Positions 6,015 through 6,057 of a stretch of 6,057 nucleotides of DNA are shown here, piece by piece; positions within the stretch are counted from its first letter, which is position 1, and every line of letters starts with the position of its first letter. The notes below the pieces were generated by a model. That model was not told where the DNA came from, ran no database searches, and saw only the letters and a program-made list of their open reading frames with translations. Both the position numbers and the translations under genes were made by a program. This DNA is from Chloroflexi bacterium RBG_16_57_11 (GTDB lineage Bacteria; Chloroflexota; Anaerolineae; Anaerolineales; UBA4823): assembly GCA_001795165.1 (NCBI GenBank), contig MGNS01000150.1, positions 34,582 to 40,638 of the forward strand. The letters run 5' to 3'.

Positions 6015-6057
6015 GCAAAGCGACGCAGGTGGTCTCGTGGCTGTTGGTGATGAGCGG
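6011..6057 (+). CDS. Start of an unidentified protein with a hydrophobic N-terminus (3' end outside window)
   Basis: The ATG overlaps the preceding TGA (ATGA, 6011-6014), the same junction type seen at 3650, and the frame stays open to the edge, giving MSKATQVVSWLLVMSG. A short polar start followed by VVSWLLVM suggests a first membrane helix or signal anchor. The operon so far lacks a flippase (Wzx/MurJ-like), so a multi-pass flippase is one candidate, but 15 codons are too few to assign a family. The upstream sequence is A/G-rich (AAAG repeats) with no classical ribosome binding site, so expression may depend on coupling. Confidence 0.5.
   Translation, partial: MSKATQVVSWLLVMS

Overview
The window is a compact, single-direction (+ strand) polysaccharide-assembly operon fragment. 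It has five complete genes, a truncated gene at the left edge and the first 15 codons of another at the right edge. There is no RNA gene, mobile element, CRISPR array, clear promoter or terminator, and no non-coding stretch longer than about 22 bases. Base composition looks close to 50% GC throughout, with no obvious foreign island. The gene set (small sugar-phosphate transferase, short Wzz-like protein without a tyrosine kinase domain, Wzy_C-type polymerase/ligase, family GT4 glycosyltransferases) would fit a Chloroflexota (Anaerolineae-like) bacterium. That assignment is a low-confidence inference, because no taxonomic marker is present.

Layout: 1-356, C-terminal part of a protein ending in a degenerate GGDEF-like domain. 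377-1021, polyprenyl-phosphate sugar-phosphate transferase that would start the glycan on a lipid carrier. 1043-2191, Wzz-type chain-length regulator whose cytoplasmic tail is a second degenerate GGDEF-like domain. 2214-3653, multi-pass O-antigen polymerase/ligase family protein. 3650-4852 and 4872-6014, two GT4 glycosyltransferases that would extend the repeat unit. 6011-6057, start of another protein with a hydrophobic N-terminus, possibly the missing flippase.

Together the genes describe a Wzy-dependent pathway: initiation, extension, polymerisation or ligation, and length control. The most unusual feature is that the Wzz-like protein carries a GGDEF-fold domain after its second membrane helix, where bacterial Wzc-type proteins carry a tyrosine kinase. 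The GGDEF signature there reads SNERM, and the gene two places upstream ends in another degenerate copy reading GNHHF. Neither should make cyclic di-GMP. They may instead be receptor or dimerisation modules that link a signal to glycan assembly.

Gene junctions are also unusually tight. Two are ATGA overlaps. Two others, of 22 and 19 bases, are each exactly bridged by a tiny reading frame that overlaps both the upstream stop and the downstream start, so a translating or re-initiating ribosome could in principle pass through them without a break.
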